This document shows positions 44,484 to 53,189 of a stretch of 64,000 bases of DNA, piece after piece. Source of the stretch: Gordonia sp. 'Campus' (GTDB lineage: Bacteria; Actinomycetota; Actinomycetes; Mycobacteriales; Mycobacteriaceae); assembly GCF_022206305.1 (NCBI RefSeq), contig NZ_JAKOIW010000019.1, forward strand, positions 1-64,000, written 5' to 3'. The notes under the pieces are model-generated. The model was not told where the DNA came from. It saw only the letters and a program-made list of their open reading frames with translations, and ran no database searches. Numbering within the stretch: the first letter of the stretch is position 1; each line of letters begins with the position of its first letter. The translations under genes were made by a program, and so were the position numbers.

Positions 44484-45026
44484 TCAGCCCGCCGAACCAT
44501 AGGACAGGTGCACGACCCCGTTGTCGAAGACATCCGAATCGACCAGCGTGAGCGGGATGTCCGCGAGCCCGTCGAAGAGCCGCGCGCCGGACCCCAGGAC
44601 CACCGGGTAGACCAGCAGATGGAGCTCGTCGATCAGTTTGTCGCGCAACAGCGCCCGCACGAGCGTTCCGCTGCCGCTGATGTAGAGGTCGCGGTCCTGC
44701 TTGAGCTCCCGGATGCGGTCGGCGTCGTAGGGTCCCAGGACCTCGGAGTTCTGCCAACCCTCGGCGGACTCGAGAGTCGACGACACGACGTACTTGGTGG
44801 TGTCGTTGAAGAAGGGCGCGCCCGGGTCGTCGGCGGCGGTCCGGGTGGACCACGCCGGCGCGAACATCTCGAATGTGTTGCGCCCGAGGAGAATCCCGGT
44901 GCAGCTGCTCATGAACGAGTTCAGCACCTCACCCATGCCGTCGGCGAATCCATACGGCATCGTGAAGCTCGGGTCCTCGTAGCTTCCGTCGAGGGTGATG
45001 AATTCGTGGACGTGGATCTTTCCCAT
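44484..45026 (-). CDS. RibD C-terminal/dihydrofolate-reductase-like protein
   Basis: 180 residues of the DHFR-like RibD_C family (YwjB/YyaP type): IHVHEFITLDGSYEDP at the start, ILLGRNTFEMFAPAW, DLYISGSGTLVRALL, and HLLVYPVVLGSGARLFDG. Such proteins bind NADPH; their substrate is usually unknown and they are not true folate reductases. GAGGAA precedes the ATG at 45026. Monocistronic. Confidence 0.87.
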   Translation of the reverse strand: MGKIHVHEFITLDGSYEDPSFTMPYGFADGMGEVLNSFMSSCTGILLGRNTFEMFAPAWSTRTAADDPGAPFFNDTTKYVVSSTLESAEGWQNSEVLGPYDADRIRELKQDRDLYISGSGTLVRALLRDKLIDELHLLVYPVVLGSGARLFDGLADIPLTLVDSDVFDNGVVHLSYGSAG

Positions 45027-45109
45027 GGCGTTTCCTCGTTCGTCTCGATGAGTGAGTGTCACGATGTCAGACCGGGCCACCGCCGGAAAGTCATCGGCGG
45101 TCGTGGCCC

Positions 45110-45160
45110 CGCCGGCTGAGCCCCCTCCCGCCGGCTGAGCCTGTCGAAGCCCCCGCTTGT
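45110..45160. repeat. short direct repeat with the CTGAGCCTGTCGAAGCC element
   Basis: CGCCGGCTGAGCC occurs at 45110-45122 and 45129-45141; the second runs into TGTCGAAGCCCCCG. The element lies between divergent genes (DHFR-like and SDR), upstream of the SDR start. It resembles a short element I recall from other high-GC actinobacterial genomes; that recollection was not checked. Confidence 0.5.
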
Positions 45161-45203
45161 CTGGTAACTCTGGATCGACACACCAGCCGAACAGAGGAGT
45201 TCC

Positions 45204-46007
45204 ATGGACGTCGCAGGCAAGGTGGCCATCGTCACGGGCGGAGGCGGCGGCATCGGCGGGGCGATCGCCCACGCTCTGGTTGACGCGGGCGCGAAGGTCG
45301 TGGTCACCGACCTCGACGAGGCCACCGCACACCATGTGGCCGCCGCGCTCGGCGACTCCGCGGCGGCGATCGGCGGCGACGCGTCGAGCGACGATCACAT
45401 CGATGCGGCGGTTCGGTTGGCGGAGAGCAGCTTCGGACCCGTCGATCTGTACTTCGCGAATGCCGGCGTGGGCGTCGGCGGCGGTGTCGACACCGAGGAG
45501 AGCGTCTGGGACCTCACACTCGACATCAACCTCCGAGCCCACATCCGAGCGGCGCGACGGCTGGTACCGGAGTGGGTGGAGCGCGGCAGCGGGTACTTTG
45601 TCTCCACGGCGTCGGCGGCGGGTCTGCTCACCCAGATCGGCAATGCGCCCTATTCGGTGACCAAGCATGCGGCGGTCGGTTTCGCGGAGTGGCTCAACAT
45701 CACCCACGGCGACGACGGCATCCGGGTGAGTTGCCTGTGCCCGATGGGCGTCGACACCAAACTGCTCCGGTCCGACGACGACTCCGTCACCGAGGACCAG
45801 AAGCTGATGCGACGCGCCGTCGAGACCGCAGGCGCCGTGCTCACCCCCGGCGCGGTGGCTGCCATCGTCCTGGAAGCCGTTGCCGACGAACGATTCTTGA
45901 TCCTGCCGCACCCCGAGGTCCTCGAGATGTATCGGCACAAGGGGGCCGATTACGACCGCTGGCTGCGCGGGATGCGGCGCTATCAGACCGCGCTCCGCGG
46001 GCAGTGA
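45204..46007 (+). CDS. short-chain dehydrogenase/reductase
   Basis: 267 residues, classical SDR. Cofactor loop TGGGGGIGGAI, Asn-Ala-Gly NAGVGVGGG, the catalytic serine in STASAAGL and the catalytic pair YSVTK. An Asp at the end of strand 2 (VTDLDEA) favours NAD(H). The substrate is unknown. GAGG lies about 9 bases before the ATG. It ends 7 bases from the convergent phosphotriesterase-like gene. Confidence 0.88.
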   Translation: MDVAGKVAIVTGGGGGIGGAIAHALVDAGAKVVVTDLDEATAHHVAAALGDSAAAIGGDASSDDHIDAAVRLAESSFGPVDLYFANAGVGVGGGVDTEESVWDLTLDINLRAHIRAARRLVPEWVERGSGYFVSTASAAGLLTQIGNAPYSVTKHAAVGFAEWLNITHGDDGIRVSCLCPMGVDTKLLRSDDDSVTEDQKLMRRAVETAGAVLTPGAVAAIVLEAVADERFLILPHPEVLEMYRHKGADYDRWLRGMRRYQTALRGQ

Positions 46008-46014
46008 TCGCCGG

Positions 46015-46974
46015 CTACTCGAAGTAGCGTCGAGGGACGTCGACCAGCATCGTCGTGATGTCGGCGTCGCTGACGCCGCGTTCGCGCAGCGCCGGGAGCA
46101 CCTCCTCGCTGATGTGTCGGTAGTTCCACTTCGGCAGCGCCTGCTTCTTCGCCTCGTGGTCGAACCAGTCGATGAAGCATGCGGCGTCGTGTGCCAGCGC
46201 CATGCGGTCGGCGTACCCGCGCTTGCAGAGCTCGACGACGATGTCGACGCGCTGGTCGAAGGGCAGCAGCAGGTCGAGGCCGAAGCGGTCCATGCCGAGG
46301 ATGGACCCCGCATCGGCGAGCTTCATCAGGTAGTCGATGTCCACGCTGTCACCGGAGTGGCCGATCACCACCTTGGTGAGGTCGGCTCCCTCTTCGGCCA
46401 GCACACGCTGCGCCACCAGGCCCGACTGACTGTGCGGATCGGTGTGCACCGTGATCGGCGCGCCGGTCTGCGCACTCGTCTGCCCCACGGCGCGCATCAC
46501 CCGTTCGACGCCGGGCGTCAGACCCTGGGATTCGATGGCGCACTTGAGGAATGCCGCCCGGACACCGGTGTCGGCGATGCCTTCGGTGAGGTCCTTCGTG
46601 AAGAGGGTGACCAGCGGCTCCGGGACGTCGAACAACATGCCGGGTCCGGCGTAGTGGAATTGGAACGGGATGTCGTTGTAGGTGTACAGGCCGGTCGCGA
46701 CGACGATGTTGAGGTCGATCTGCTCGGCGATGCGCTGGATGCGGGGGATGTAGCGACCGAGGCCGAGCACGGTCGGGTCGAAGATCGTGTCGATGCCCAG
46801 TTCCTTGAGCTCCGTCAGGTCGCGGACCGCCTCGGCGACCTTGGCGTCCTCGTCCCAGTCGTCCTGATAGTTCTGGCGGAACTCCTCCCCGACGATGAAG
46901 ACGTGCTCATGTACCAGCACGTGTCCGAGGTCGGCCGAGTCGACGGGGCCGGTCGCGGTGTGAACGGTGGCCAT
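46015..46974 (-). CDS. phosphotriesterase-like lactonase/amidohydrolase
   Basis: 319 residues of the amidohydrolase superfamily, PTE family. Binuclear metal ligands: HEH in VLVHEHVF, the carboxylated Lys in AAFLKCAIES, His in ITVHTDPHS and IGHSGDSVD, and the terminal Asp in GMDRFGLD. Many actinobacterial members hydrolyse lactones (quorum-type or sugar lactones). It follows the NCS1 permease on the same strand with a 114-base gap and may process an imported cyclic compound. Confidence 0.87.
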   Translation of the reverse strand: MATVHTATGPVDSADLGHVLVHEHVFIVGEEFRQNYQDDWDEDAKVAEAVRDLTELKELGIDTIFDPTVLGLGRYIPRIQRIAEQIDLNIVVATGLYTYNDIPFQFHYAGPGMLFDVPEPLVTLFTKDLTEGIADTGVRAAFLKCAIESQGLTPGVERVMRAVGQTSAQTGAPITVHTDPHSQSGLVAQRVLAEEGADLTKVVIGHSGDSVDIDYLMKLADAGSILGMDRFGLDLLLPFDQRVDIVVELCKRGYADRMALAHDAACFIDWFDHEAKKQALPKWNYRHISEEVLPALRERGVSDADITTMLVDVPRRYFE

Positions 46975-47088
46975 GGAACCCTCCTCACCGGGAGGCCGCG
47001 TCGCCTCCCGCTGCGCCGAACCCTAATCGACCGGCGCCGGCCGGGACCGTGTTTCGGCGGTCGCGACATGCACCGCTCCGCATACGTG

Positions 47089-48531
47089 TCAGGCGGCGGT
47101 GCGAGTGGAGGTGGCCTTCTCCATCCCCCAGTACGAGGTGCCCGCGACGATCGCCCCGGCGAGCCACGACAGGTCGACGCCGCCCAGCGCGACCGCGACC
47201 GGGCCCTGCAGCGCGGGCAGCATGCCGTACATGAACAGCCAGGTTGCGACGACACCCAGCGCGAGGGCGATGAGAGCCGTCGGGCGCACCATGGGCAATA
47301 CGCTGTCGGCCGGCTTCGCGAAGAGGCTCTCGGCGTCGATCTGTCGTCGGGCGATGAGGAACCAGTGCACCAGAACGACTGTGCCCCACGGGCTCAACCA
47401 GCCGACGATCGAGACGAGCCAGCTGTCGATGGTCGTGGCGAAGTCGCTGTTGAGCACGAAGTAGACGACGATCGCCATCGCGACGACGCCGATGATCACG
47501 TTCAGCACCCGACGGTCCACGCGGATGTCGAGCGCCTGTGTGGAGACCGTGCACGTGTAGATGTTGAGGATGTTGGTGGCGAGCGGACCATGGACCACGA
47601 GCAGCAGCACGGGCAGTGCCAGTGCACCGTAGGCGTCGACGATGATCTCGCCCGGGTCCGCGGAGTCACTGAGGGTAGCCAGCGAGGCGCCGAGGACGCC
47701 GAGCCACACGACGGGGATGAACTGACCGAGCGCGCTGGCCAGGAACAGCTTGCGGGACGGCACATCTCGCGACACGAACCGGGAGTAGTCGCCCGCATAT
47801 CCGAGCCAGGTGAGTCCCCAGCCGATGCCGATGGCGGTCATCACCGCGGTGATCGCACCGATGTGGGCCGAGCCCGTCAGTTCCGGGGCCGTGGACCGTC
47901 CCCAGTCGACATCGAGGCCGACCCAGGCGACGACGGTCATCACGAACAGGATGGCCACCGTGGGAGGCACGGTCCAGCGCTCGAATGCCGAGATGGCACG
48001 GTATCCGAACCAGGCGATCGTCACCTGCATGACCATGATGACGGCGGCCACCACGATCCGCGCGGCGTTGTTGTCCAGGTCGGGGTCGACGAGGCCGAGC
48101 TCACCCAGCAGGGCCATCACCAGGTCGAGGACGATCCAGGTGTTGACCGCACACCAGCCCATGCAGACGAGCGCCTGCACAGCGGCCGGCACGTAAGCGC
48201 CGCGACGCCCGAAGACCGCACGTGAGAGGACCATGCCGGTCACCCCGGTGCGCTGCCCGATGACGACGAAGATGCCGAAGATCGTCATGCCGATGACGTT
48301 TCCGGCCACGAGGACGGCCACCGTCTCCCACAGCCCGAGGCCCATCGTGACGCCGAGTGCGCCCAGCACCCAGTTGATCGGCGCGATGTTGGCCCCGGCC
48401 CAGATCCAGAACTGGCCGCGTACATCGTGGGTCTTCGCGGATTCGGGGATGAGTTCGAGTTCGGCCTCGGCCTGCAGAACCGAATGGTCGGGGCCGGGGG
48501 CCGGCGAAGGTGCGGCATCGGTTGCGGTCAT
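47089..48531 (-). CDS. NCS1-family permease (cytosine/purine/hydantoin type)
   Basis: 480 residues with 12 predicted membrane helices. The N-terminal segment HDVRGQFWIWAGANIAPINW and the VLSRAVFGRRGAYVPA loop are typical of CodB/Mhp1-like carriers. Transports a nucleobase, hydantoin or related heterocycle with Na+ or H+. The start at 48531 is followed downstream by a phosphotriesterase-like gene on the same strand. An elaborate inverted-repeat region lies upstream. Confidence 0.88.
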   Translation of the reverse strand: MTATDAAPSPAPGPDHSVLQAEAELELIPESAKTHDVRGQFWIWAGANIAPINWVLGALGVTMGLGLWETVAVLVAGNVIGMTIFGIFVVIGQRTGVTGMVLSRAVFGRRGAYVPAAVQALVCMGWCAVNTWIVLDLVMALLGELGLVDPDLDNNAARIVVAAVIMVMQVTIAWFGYRAISAFERWTVPPTVAILFVMTVVAWVGLDVDWGRSTAPELTGSAHIGAITAVMTAIGIGWGLTWLGYAGDYSRFVSRDVPSRKLFLASALGQFIPVVWLGVLGASLATLSDSADPGEIIVDAYGALALPVLLLVVHGPLATNILNIYTCTVSTQALDIRVDRRVLNVIIGVVAMAIVVYFVLNSDFATTIDSWLVSIVGWLSPWGTVVLVHWFLIARRQIDAESLFAKPADSVLPMVRPTALIALALGVVATWLFMYGMLPALQGPVAVALGGVDLSWLAGAIVAGTSYWGMEKATSTRTAA

Positions 48532-48720
48532 GGAGTCCGTCCAGAGTGGTCGGCCCGATGGATTCGGGCGCGATGGTCATATCGCGCGACGATGCGCTGT
48601 GCGTACATCTTCATCTGCTCTGGGCCGCTGAGGACACTGACAGATTGTTCGTTCACTACCGGATCGTCAAGGACAGTCTGTCTCATCCCATCGGCAGGGA
48701 GGCCCGATCCTGTGACCGAC

Positions 48721-48779
48721 AGACTTCAACTCGACCGGCAGACCTCGATCGAAGTCCATCGGTCGAGTTGAGGTCTGCC
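48721..48779. repeat. overlapping inverted repeats between the AraC regulator and the NCS1 permease
   Basis: AGACTTCAACTCGACCG (48721-48737) pairs with 48760-48776 (16 of 17). GGCAGACCTC (48737-48746) pairs with GAGGTCTGCC (48770-48779). GACTTC near 48722 also pairs with GAAGTC at 48751-48756. The alternatives exclude one another. It may be the terminator of the AraC gene, an operator or a leader structure for the permease; 261 bases in all separate the two genes. Confidence 0.55.
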
Positions 48780-48792
48780 AGTCGCAGCCAGA

Positions 48793-49731
48793 TCACTGCC
48801 GACGGTCCTGTGACGGCGGCACACCGTAGCGTTTGCGGTAGGCCGCCGCAAACCGACTCGCACTCGAAAACCCCCATCGCGCAGCCACTTCCGTCACGGT
48901 GCCGGCGTTGTCCGGGGAGGTGAGCTCGGTGTGCGCACGGTCGAGGCGGATGTCCTGCAGCGTTCGGGTGGGGCTCGAGCCGACGTGTTCGGCGAATCCC
49001 TCCTGCAGACGACGCAGGCTCGTCCCGCCGAGTTCGGCCATGTCCGCCAGACGCCAGTCCCTGCCGGGATCGTCGTGCAACGCGTCGAGCACCCGCTTGA
49101 CCGTCCGCGGCCGGAGCCCCGTACCTGCGTCCGCAGGCGACACCGCGAGGAGGAAGGCACTGCTGATCGCACTCGCGAGTTGGGGTCCGACAAGTGGATT
49201 GGACAACAGATCCGCTGGTTCACGGATCTGGGCCGACAGCGCGCGCACGAGGGAGAACCACGCCTGTTGATCGGGTCCGGAGAGATCGATCTGATCCGGC
49301 AGCATCAACTGCGACCGCAACGCCGTCGCCCGTACCCGGTCGGCCTCACGCTCCAGGTACTCGGCGTCGAACTTGACCCCGACGACGTCGCAGTCGGCTG
49401 ACCACCTGGTGATGACCGAAGGACGACCGGCGGTGAACACCGTCGCCTTGCCCTGTTCGGATGTCGTGCGCACCGAACCCGCACGCGAATCCAGTACTCC
49501 CCGGATCGGGATGTTGACCTCATACGCACCCGGATAGTCACACGCGATGGACACGTCTGTCCCCCAGTTGAGCCGCCCGATGGTGACCGGACCCAGTTCG
49601 ACCGTCTGCAGCATCAGTTCCAGCCGGTCGGGTGCGGACAGGGCGGTCAATTCGTGCGGGAAGTACACCTCTTCGACGGCCCGATGCGCCGTCTCCCAGT
49701 CCTTCGTGTGGGTACCACTCCGCGTGGGCAT
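48793..49731 (-). CDS. gcoR: AraC-family regulator of the P450 operon (GcoR-like)
   Basis: 312 residues. The N-terminal half is an AraC-binding-like sensor domain (NWGTDVSIACDYPGAYEVN, then the region with VFTAGRPSVITRWSADCD). The C-terminal 100 hold two helix-turn-helices (WRLADMAELGGTSLRRLQE and VTEVAARWGFSSASRFAAAY), ending YRKRYGVPPSQ. It is divergent from gcoA across 241 bases, as in known gco loci, so activation of gcoAB by an aromatic ether is inferred. The ATG at 49731 follows GGAAGA; longer starts add only unrelated sequence. No expression evidence. Confidence 0.75.
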   Translation of the reverse strand: MPTRSGTHTKDWETAHRAVEEVYFPHELTALSAPDRLELMLQTVELGPVTIGRLNWGTDVSIACDYPGAYEVNIPIRGVLDSRAGSVRTTSEQGKATVFTAGRPSVITRWSADCDVVGVKFDAEYLEREADRVRATALRSQLMLPDQIDLSGPDQQAWFSLVRALSAQIREPADLLSNPLVGPQLASAISSAFLLAVSPADAGTGLRPRTVKRVLDALHDDPGRDWRLADMAELGGTSLRRLQEGFAEHVGSSPTRTLQDIRLDRAHTELTSPDNAGTVTEVAARWGFSSASRFAAAYRKRYGVPPSQDRRQ

Positions 49732-49972
49732 CGTTCTTCCTCGTGCTCCGATCCAGATCCGCCGGGTGTGCCGGTCCCCCGATTCAACCTGGTGATCCAC
49801 CGCACTCGCCAGTGTTGTCGAGATCGAGCTCACATCGATCGCGGAATCCGTGCCGACATCGCGCTTCGCGTATCGCCCCGGGACGAGCCGATCCCTAATG
49901 TCGCCACACACCACACCGGTGCAGCCCGCCCGGTCCCCGGAACCCCGATCGCGACACCACGAGGAGACGACG

Positions 49973-51184
49973 ATGACCAGCACCATCTCTTGGATCGACG
50001 ACATCACCATGACCGAGCTCGAACGTAACCCGTATCCCGTCTACGAACGGCTGCGGGCCGAGGCGCCCCTGGCCTATGTGCCGGTCCTCGGTTCGTACGT
50101 GGCCACCACTGCCGACATCTGCCGGTCGATCGCCACCAGCCCCGACTTCGAAGCGGTGATCACCAAAGCCGGTGGACGTACTTTCGGTCATCCCGCGGTC
50201 ATCGGCGTCAACGGACCGATCCACGAGGACCTTCGCTCGATGGTCGACCCGGCACTGCAACCACAAGAGGTCGACCGCTGGATCGACGACCTGGTCCGTC
50301 CCATCGCCCGCAGGTACCTGACCGACTTCGAGGACATGGGGAAGGCCGAACTGGTCGCGCAGTACTGCGAACCGGTCAGCGTCCGTGCTCTCGGTGACCT
50401 GCTCGGACTGCAGTCGGTGAGCTCGGACAAGCTGCGCGAGTGGTTCCACAAACTGTCGAACTCCTTCACCAACGCGGGTGTCGACGAGAACGGCGAGTTC
50501 ACCAACCCCGGCGGCTTCGCCGAGGCCGACGCGGCGAAACTCGAGATCCAATCCATCGTCAATCCGCTCATCGACAACTGGATCGTGAATCCCGACGACA
50601 GCGCGATCTCACACTGGCTGCACGACGGCATGCCCGACGGGCAGACCCGCGACCGCGACTACATCTACCCGACGCTGTACGTCTATCTGCTCGGCGCGAT
50701 GCAAGAGCCCGGTCACGCCATGGCGTCGACCCTCGTCGGTCTGTTCACCCGCCCCGACCAGTTCGAGCAGGTTGTCGACGAGCCGGGTCTGATCCCGCGC
50801 GCCATCTCCGAGGGGATGCGGTGGACCTCGCCCATCTGGTCGGCGACGGCTCGCATCAGCACCAAGGACGTGGAGGTCGCCGGCGTCGAGTTGCCGGAGG
50901 GTTCGGTGGTGCTGATGTCATACGGTTCGGCCAACCACGACGACTCCGTCTACGAGGCCCCGTCCGAGTACGACATCACCCGGCCACCGCTTCCCCACCT
51001 CGCCTTCGGCGCCGGCAATCACGCGTGCGCGGGCATCTACTTCGCCAACCACGTCTGCCGGATCGCGCTCGAGGAACTTTTCGAATCGATTCCGAACCTC
51101 GAACGCGACAACGCCGGCGACGTCGAGTTCTGGGGCTGGGGATTCCGTGGTCCGACCTCGCTGCACACGGTGTGGGAGGTGTGA
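49973..51184 (+). CDS. gcoA: cytochrome P450, guaiacol O-demethylase (CYP255A-like)
   Basis: 403 residues. Haem-thiolate motif [10 protein letters not shown] with the Cys ligand; ExxR-type helix in [10 protein letters not shown]. The I-helix reads [14 protein letters not shown], lacking the usual acid-Thr pair, a hallmark I recall for GcoA. Long stretches agree with my recollection of the Amycolatopsis enzyme (about 407 residues): [40 protein letters not shown]. GcoA removes the O-methyl group of guaiacol to give catechol and formaldehyde. GAGGAG lies 6 bases before the ATG. The next gene, its reductase, begins 2 bases after the stop. Confidence 0.87.
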   Translation: MTSTISWIDDITMTELERNPYPVYERLRAEAPLAYVPVLGSYVATTADICRSIATSPDFEAVITKAGGRTFGHPAVIGVNGPIHEDLRSMVDPALQPQEVDRWIDDLVRPIARRYLTDFEDMGKAELVAQYCEPVSVRALGDLLGLQSVSSDKLREWFHKLSNSFTNAGVDENGEFTNPGGFAEADAAKLEIQSIVNPLIDNWIVNPDDSAISHWLHDGMPDGQTRDRDYIYPTLYVYLLGAMQEPGHAMASTLVGLFTRPDQFEQVVDEPGLIPRAISEGMRWTSPIWSATARISTKDVEVAGVELPEGSVVLMSYGSANHDDSVYEAPSEYDITRPPLPHLAFGAGNHACAGIYFANHVCRIALEELFESIPNLERDNAGDVEFWGWGFRGPTSLHTVWEV

Positions 51185-51186
51185 CG

Positions 51187-52212
51187 ATGCCGGACTCACC
51201 CACTGTCACCGTCCAGGCCGGCCGATCCTCCGTGCGGTGCGGGACCGGACAGAAGATGCTCGACGCCTTCCTGCGGAACGGGGTCTGGATCCCCAACTCC
51301 TGCAACCAGGGAACATGTGGCACCTGCAAGGTGCGCGTCCTCGGAGGGACGGTGGTCTCCCCGCCGGTCGACGACTCCATATTGTCCACCGCCGAGCAGG
51401 ACCAGGGCTATGTGCTGTCATGCCAGTCGATCCCGACCTCGGACGTCGTCGTCGAACCACCCGTGCAGGACGCGGGCACACCTCACCACGTCCTGCGGGA
51501 CCTCGCCGGGACGGTGAGCAGCATGACGAGCATCGCCGACGACACCGTCGCGGTCACGGTGCTGCTCGACGAACCGCTCGAGTTCACGGCAGGCCAGTAC
51601 GTCGAATTGTCCATACCGGGCACGGGCCAGACGCGCCCCTACTCGATGGCCAACCCACCCAGTCGATCCGACGAACTCGAGTTCCACATCCGACGCCAGC
51701 CCGGCGGCCTGGCCACCGACGGGTGGATCTTCTCCTCACTGAGCGTCGGAGCACCGGTCGCGATGACCGGTCCGTGGGGCGACTTCTGTTATGAGCCGGA
51801 CGATCTCGGCATCGGCCTGGTGTTGCTCGCCGGCGGCACCGGTCTCGCCCCGCTCAAGTCGATCGCCAGGACCGCGCTCGACCTCGACCCCACGCGAGAG
51901 ATCCACGTCTATCACGGCGTGCGCACGCAGGCCGAGCTCTACGACGTCGACTTCTGGCGCGCATTGTCCGACGAGCACCCCAACCTCCGGTACACGCCGT
52001 GCCTGAGCCGCGAACCGTGGTCCGGCCGCACCGGGTATGTCGGCGACGCGCTGACCGAGGACTTCGACTCCTGCCGGAATCACGCGGCCTACCTGTGCGG
52101 TCCGCCCGCGATGGTGGAAGCGGGAGTCAAGGCGCTCAAACGCAGGCGGATGCCTCCGCGCCGGATCAGGCGGGAGAAGTACACCCCCGCAATCTCGTTG
52201 GTGACCATCTGA
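51187..52212 (+). CDS. gcoB: P450 reductase with ferredoxin and FAD/NADH domains (GcoB-like)
   Basis: 341 residues in one chain: a plant-type [2Fe-2S] ferredoxin domain at 1-85 (Cys ligands in NSCNQGTCGTC and LSCQS), an FAD domain with RPYSMANPP (RxYS motif), and an NADH domain with LLAGGTGLAPLKS, ending with a conserved CGPPAMV. It supplies electrons from NADH directly to the P450, as in the two-protein GcoAB system. The start is 2 bases after gcoA, so the pair is coupled. It ends 8 bases from a convergent esterase gene. Confidence 0.87.
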   Translation: MPDSPTVTVQAGRSSVRCGTGQKMLDAFLRNGVWIPNSCNQGTCGTCKVRVLGGTVVSPPVDDSILSTAEQDQGYVLSCQSIPTSDVVVEPPVQDAGTPHHVLRDLAGTVSSMTSIADDTVAVTVLLDEPLEFTAGQYVELSIPGTGQTRPYSMANPPSRSDELEFHIRRQPGGLATDGWIFSSLSVGAPVAMTGPWGDFCYEPDDLGIGLVLLAGGTGLAPLKSIARTALDLDPTREIHVYHGVRTQAELYDVDFWRALSDEHPNLRYTPCLSREPWSGRTGYVGDALTEDFDSCRNHAAYLCGPPAMVEAGVKALKRRRMPPRRIRREKYTPAISLVTI

Positions 52213-52220
52213 CCCGACGC

Positions 52221-53189
52221 TCAGGCGACGTCCTCGATGTCGGCTGCCGAGGCACCGGTGATGATGTCGAGGACGCGCGGATACTCGGCTGCGTCGGAGG
52301 ACACCACCGATCCGTGGCTGCCGCCCTTGATCAGCACGGCCTCGGCCTCACCCCCCTGTTCGACGACGGCGTCGACGTAGCGCTGCGAATTGACCGGCGA
52401 CACCATCCGATCGGCCGTCCCGTGCACGGCGACGACGGGTGTGTCCGGATCGATGTTCTGGATCGGATCGACCATCGTGTAGCGCTGCGGGATCTGCCGC
52501 GGCGTCCCGCCGAGCGCCGTCACGATGCGGTCGTCACCGTGGGTTGCCGCGTAGACCATGTCGAGAGGTCCGGCGAGGGACACGACCCGGGTGGGACGGA
52601 AGACCGGTCGTGCACCGACCTCGTCGTCGTCCAGTTTGTGCCGGGTACCACCCCAGACCGCGAGTTGCGCTCCGGCGCTGTGTCCGACGACGAGCTCGTC
52701 ATCGGTGTCGATCTGCGGGAACTCCCGATCGACGACGGCCACGTGATCGAGCGCGGAGGCCACGTCGCGGAACGTCGTCGGCCAGCCGCCGCCCGAGCCG
52801 ACTCGCCGGTACTCGATGTTGTAGACGGCCATGCCCCGGCCCGCGAGATCTTGCGCGAGCGGTTCGAAGATGTCCGCGCCCAGCGCACTCTGCCAAGCAC
52901 CACCGTGGATCAGGACCACCAGCGGGATCGAATCGACACGCTGCTCCCCCGCCGGGAGATACAGCTCCGCCCAGTTCTGTTCGGAGTCACCACCATCGGG
53001 CGTCGGATAGTCGAAGCGATGCACGGTCACCTCGTCGAGGTACTCCGCGGTCGACGCCGCGCTGCTCGACGTGGCGGCCGGCGCGTCCGAACCGGTATCG
53101 GCGCAGGCGGTCACCCCCGCCACCAACACGCCGAGAAGTGCGACCATCCGCCGCCGTCGGACGACGCTCCGCACCCCGGGCGACCTCAC
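52221..53189 (-). CDS. alpha/beta hydrolase lipoprotein
   Basis: 322 residues from a GTG at 53189 that overlaps the upstream stop (GTGA). A basic N-terminus RRRR, a hydrophobic segment and a lipobox GVTAC (lipidated Cys near residue 29) indicate a lipoprotein. The catalytic domain has the oxyanion motif HGGAW, the nucleophile GHSAGAQ and late Asp and His in VHGTADRMVSP and KGGSHGS, the hormone-sensitive lipase/BD-FAE-like esterase type. It probably cleaves esters outside the membrane. It is translationally coupled to the gene before it. Confidence 0.83.
   Translation of the reverse strand: MRSPGVRSVVRRRRMVALLGVLVAGVTACADTGSDAPAATSSSAASTAEYLDEVTVHRFDYPTPDGGDSEQNWAELYLPAGEQRVDSIPLVVLIHGGAWQSALGADIFEPLAQDLAGRGMAVYNIEYRRVGSGGGWPTTFRDVASALDHVAVVDREFPQIDTDDELVVGHSAGAQLAVWGGTRHKLDDDEVGARPVFRPTRVVSLAGPLDMVYAATHGDDRIVTALGGTPRQIPQRYTMVDPIQNIDPDTPVVAVHGTADRMVSPVNSQRYVDAVVEQGGEAEAVLIKGGSHGSVVSSDAAEYPRVLDIITGASAADIEDVA

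Noticed and set aside
43111..44853. 580-codon antisense frame over the second TY-Chap-like gene
   Set aside because: It would displace a gene with a good ribosome site and a paralogue, and its own translation has no motif.
46114..48225. 703-codon plus-strand frame over the lactonase and permease
   Set aside because: It crosses two well-supported minus-strand genes and has a translation rich in His, Asp, Gly and Arg without domains.
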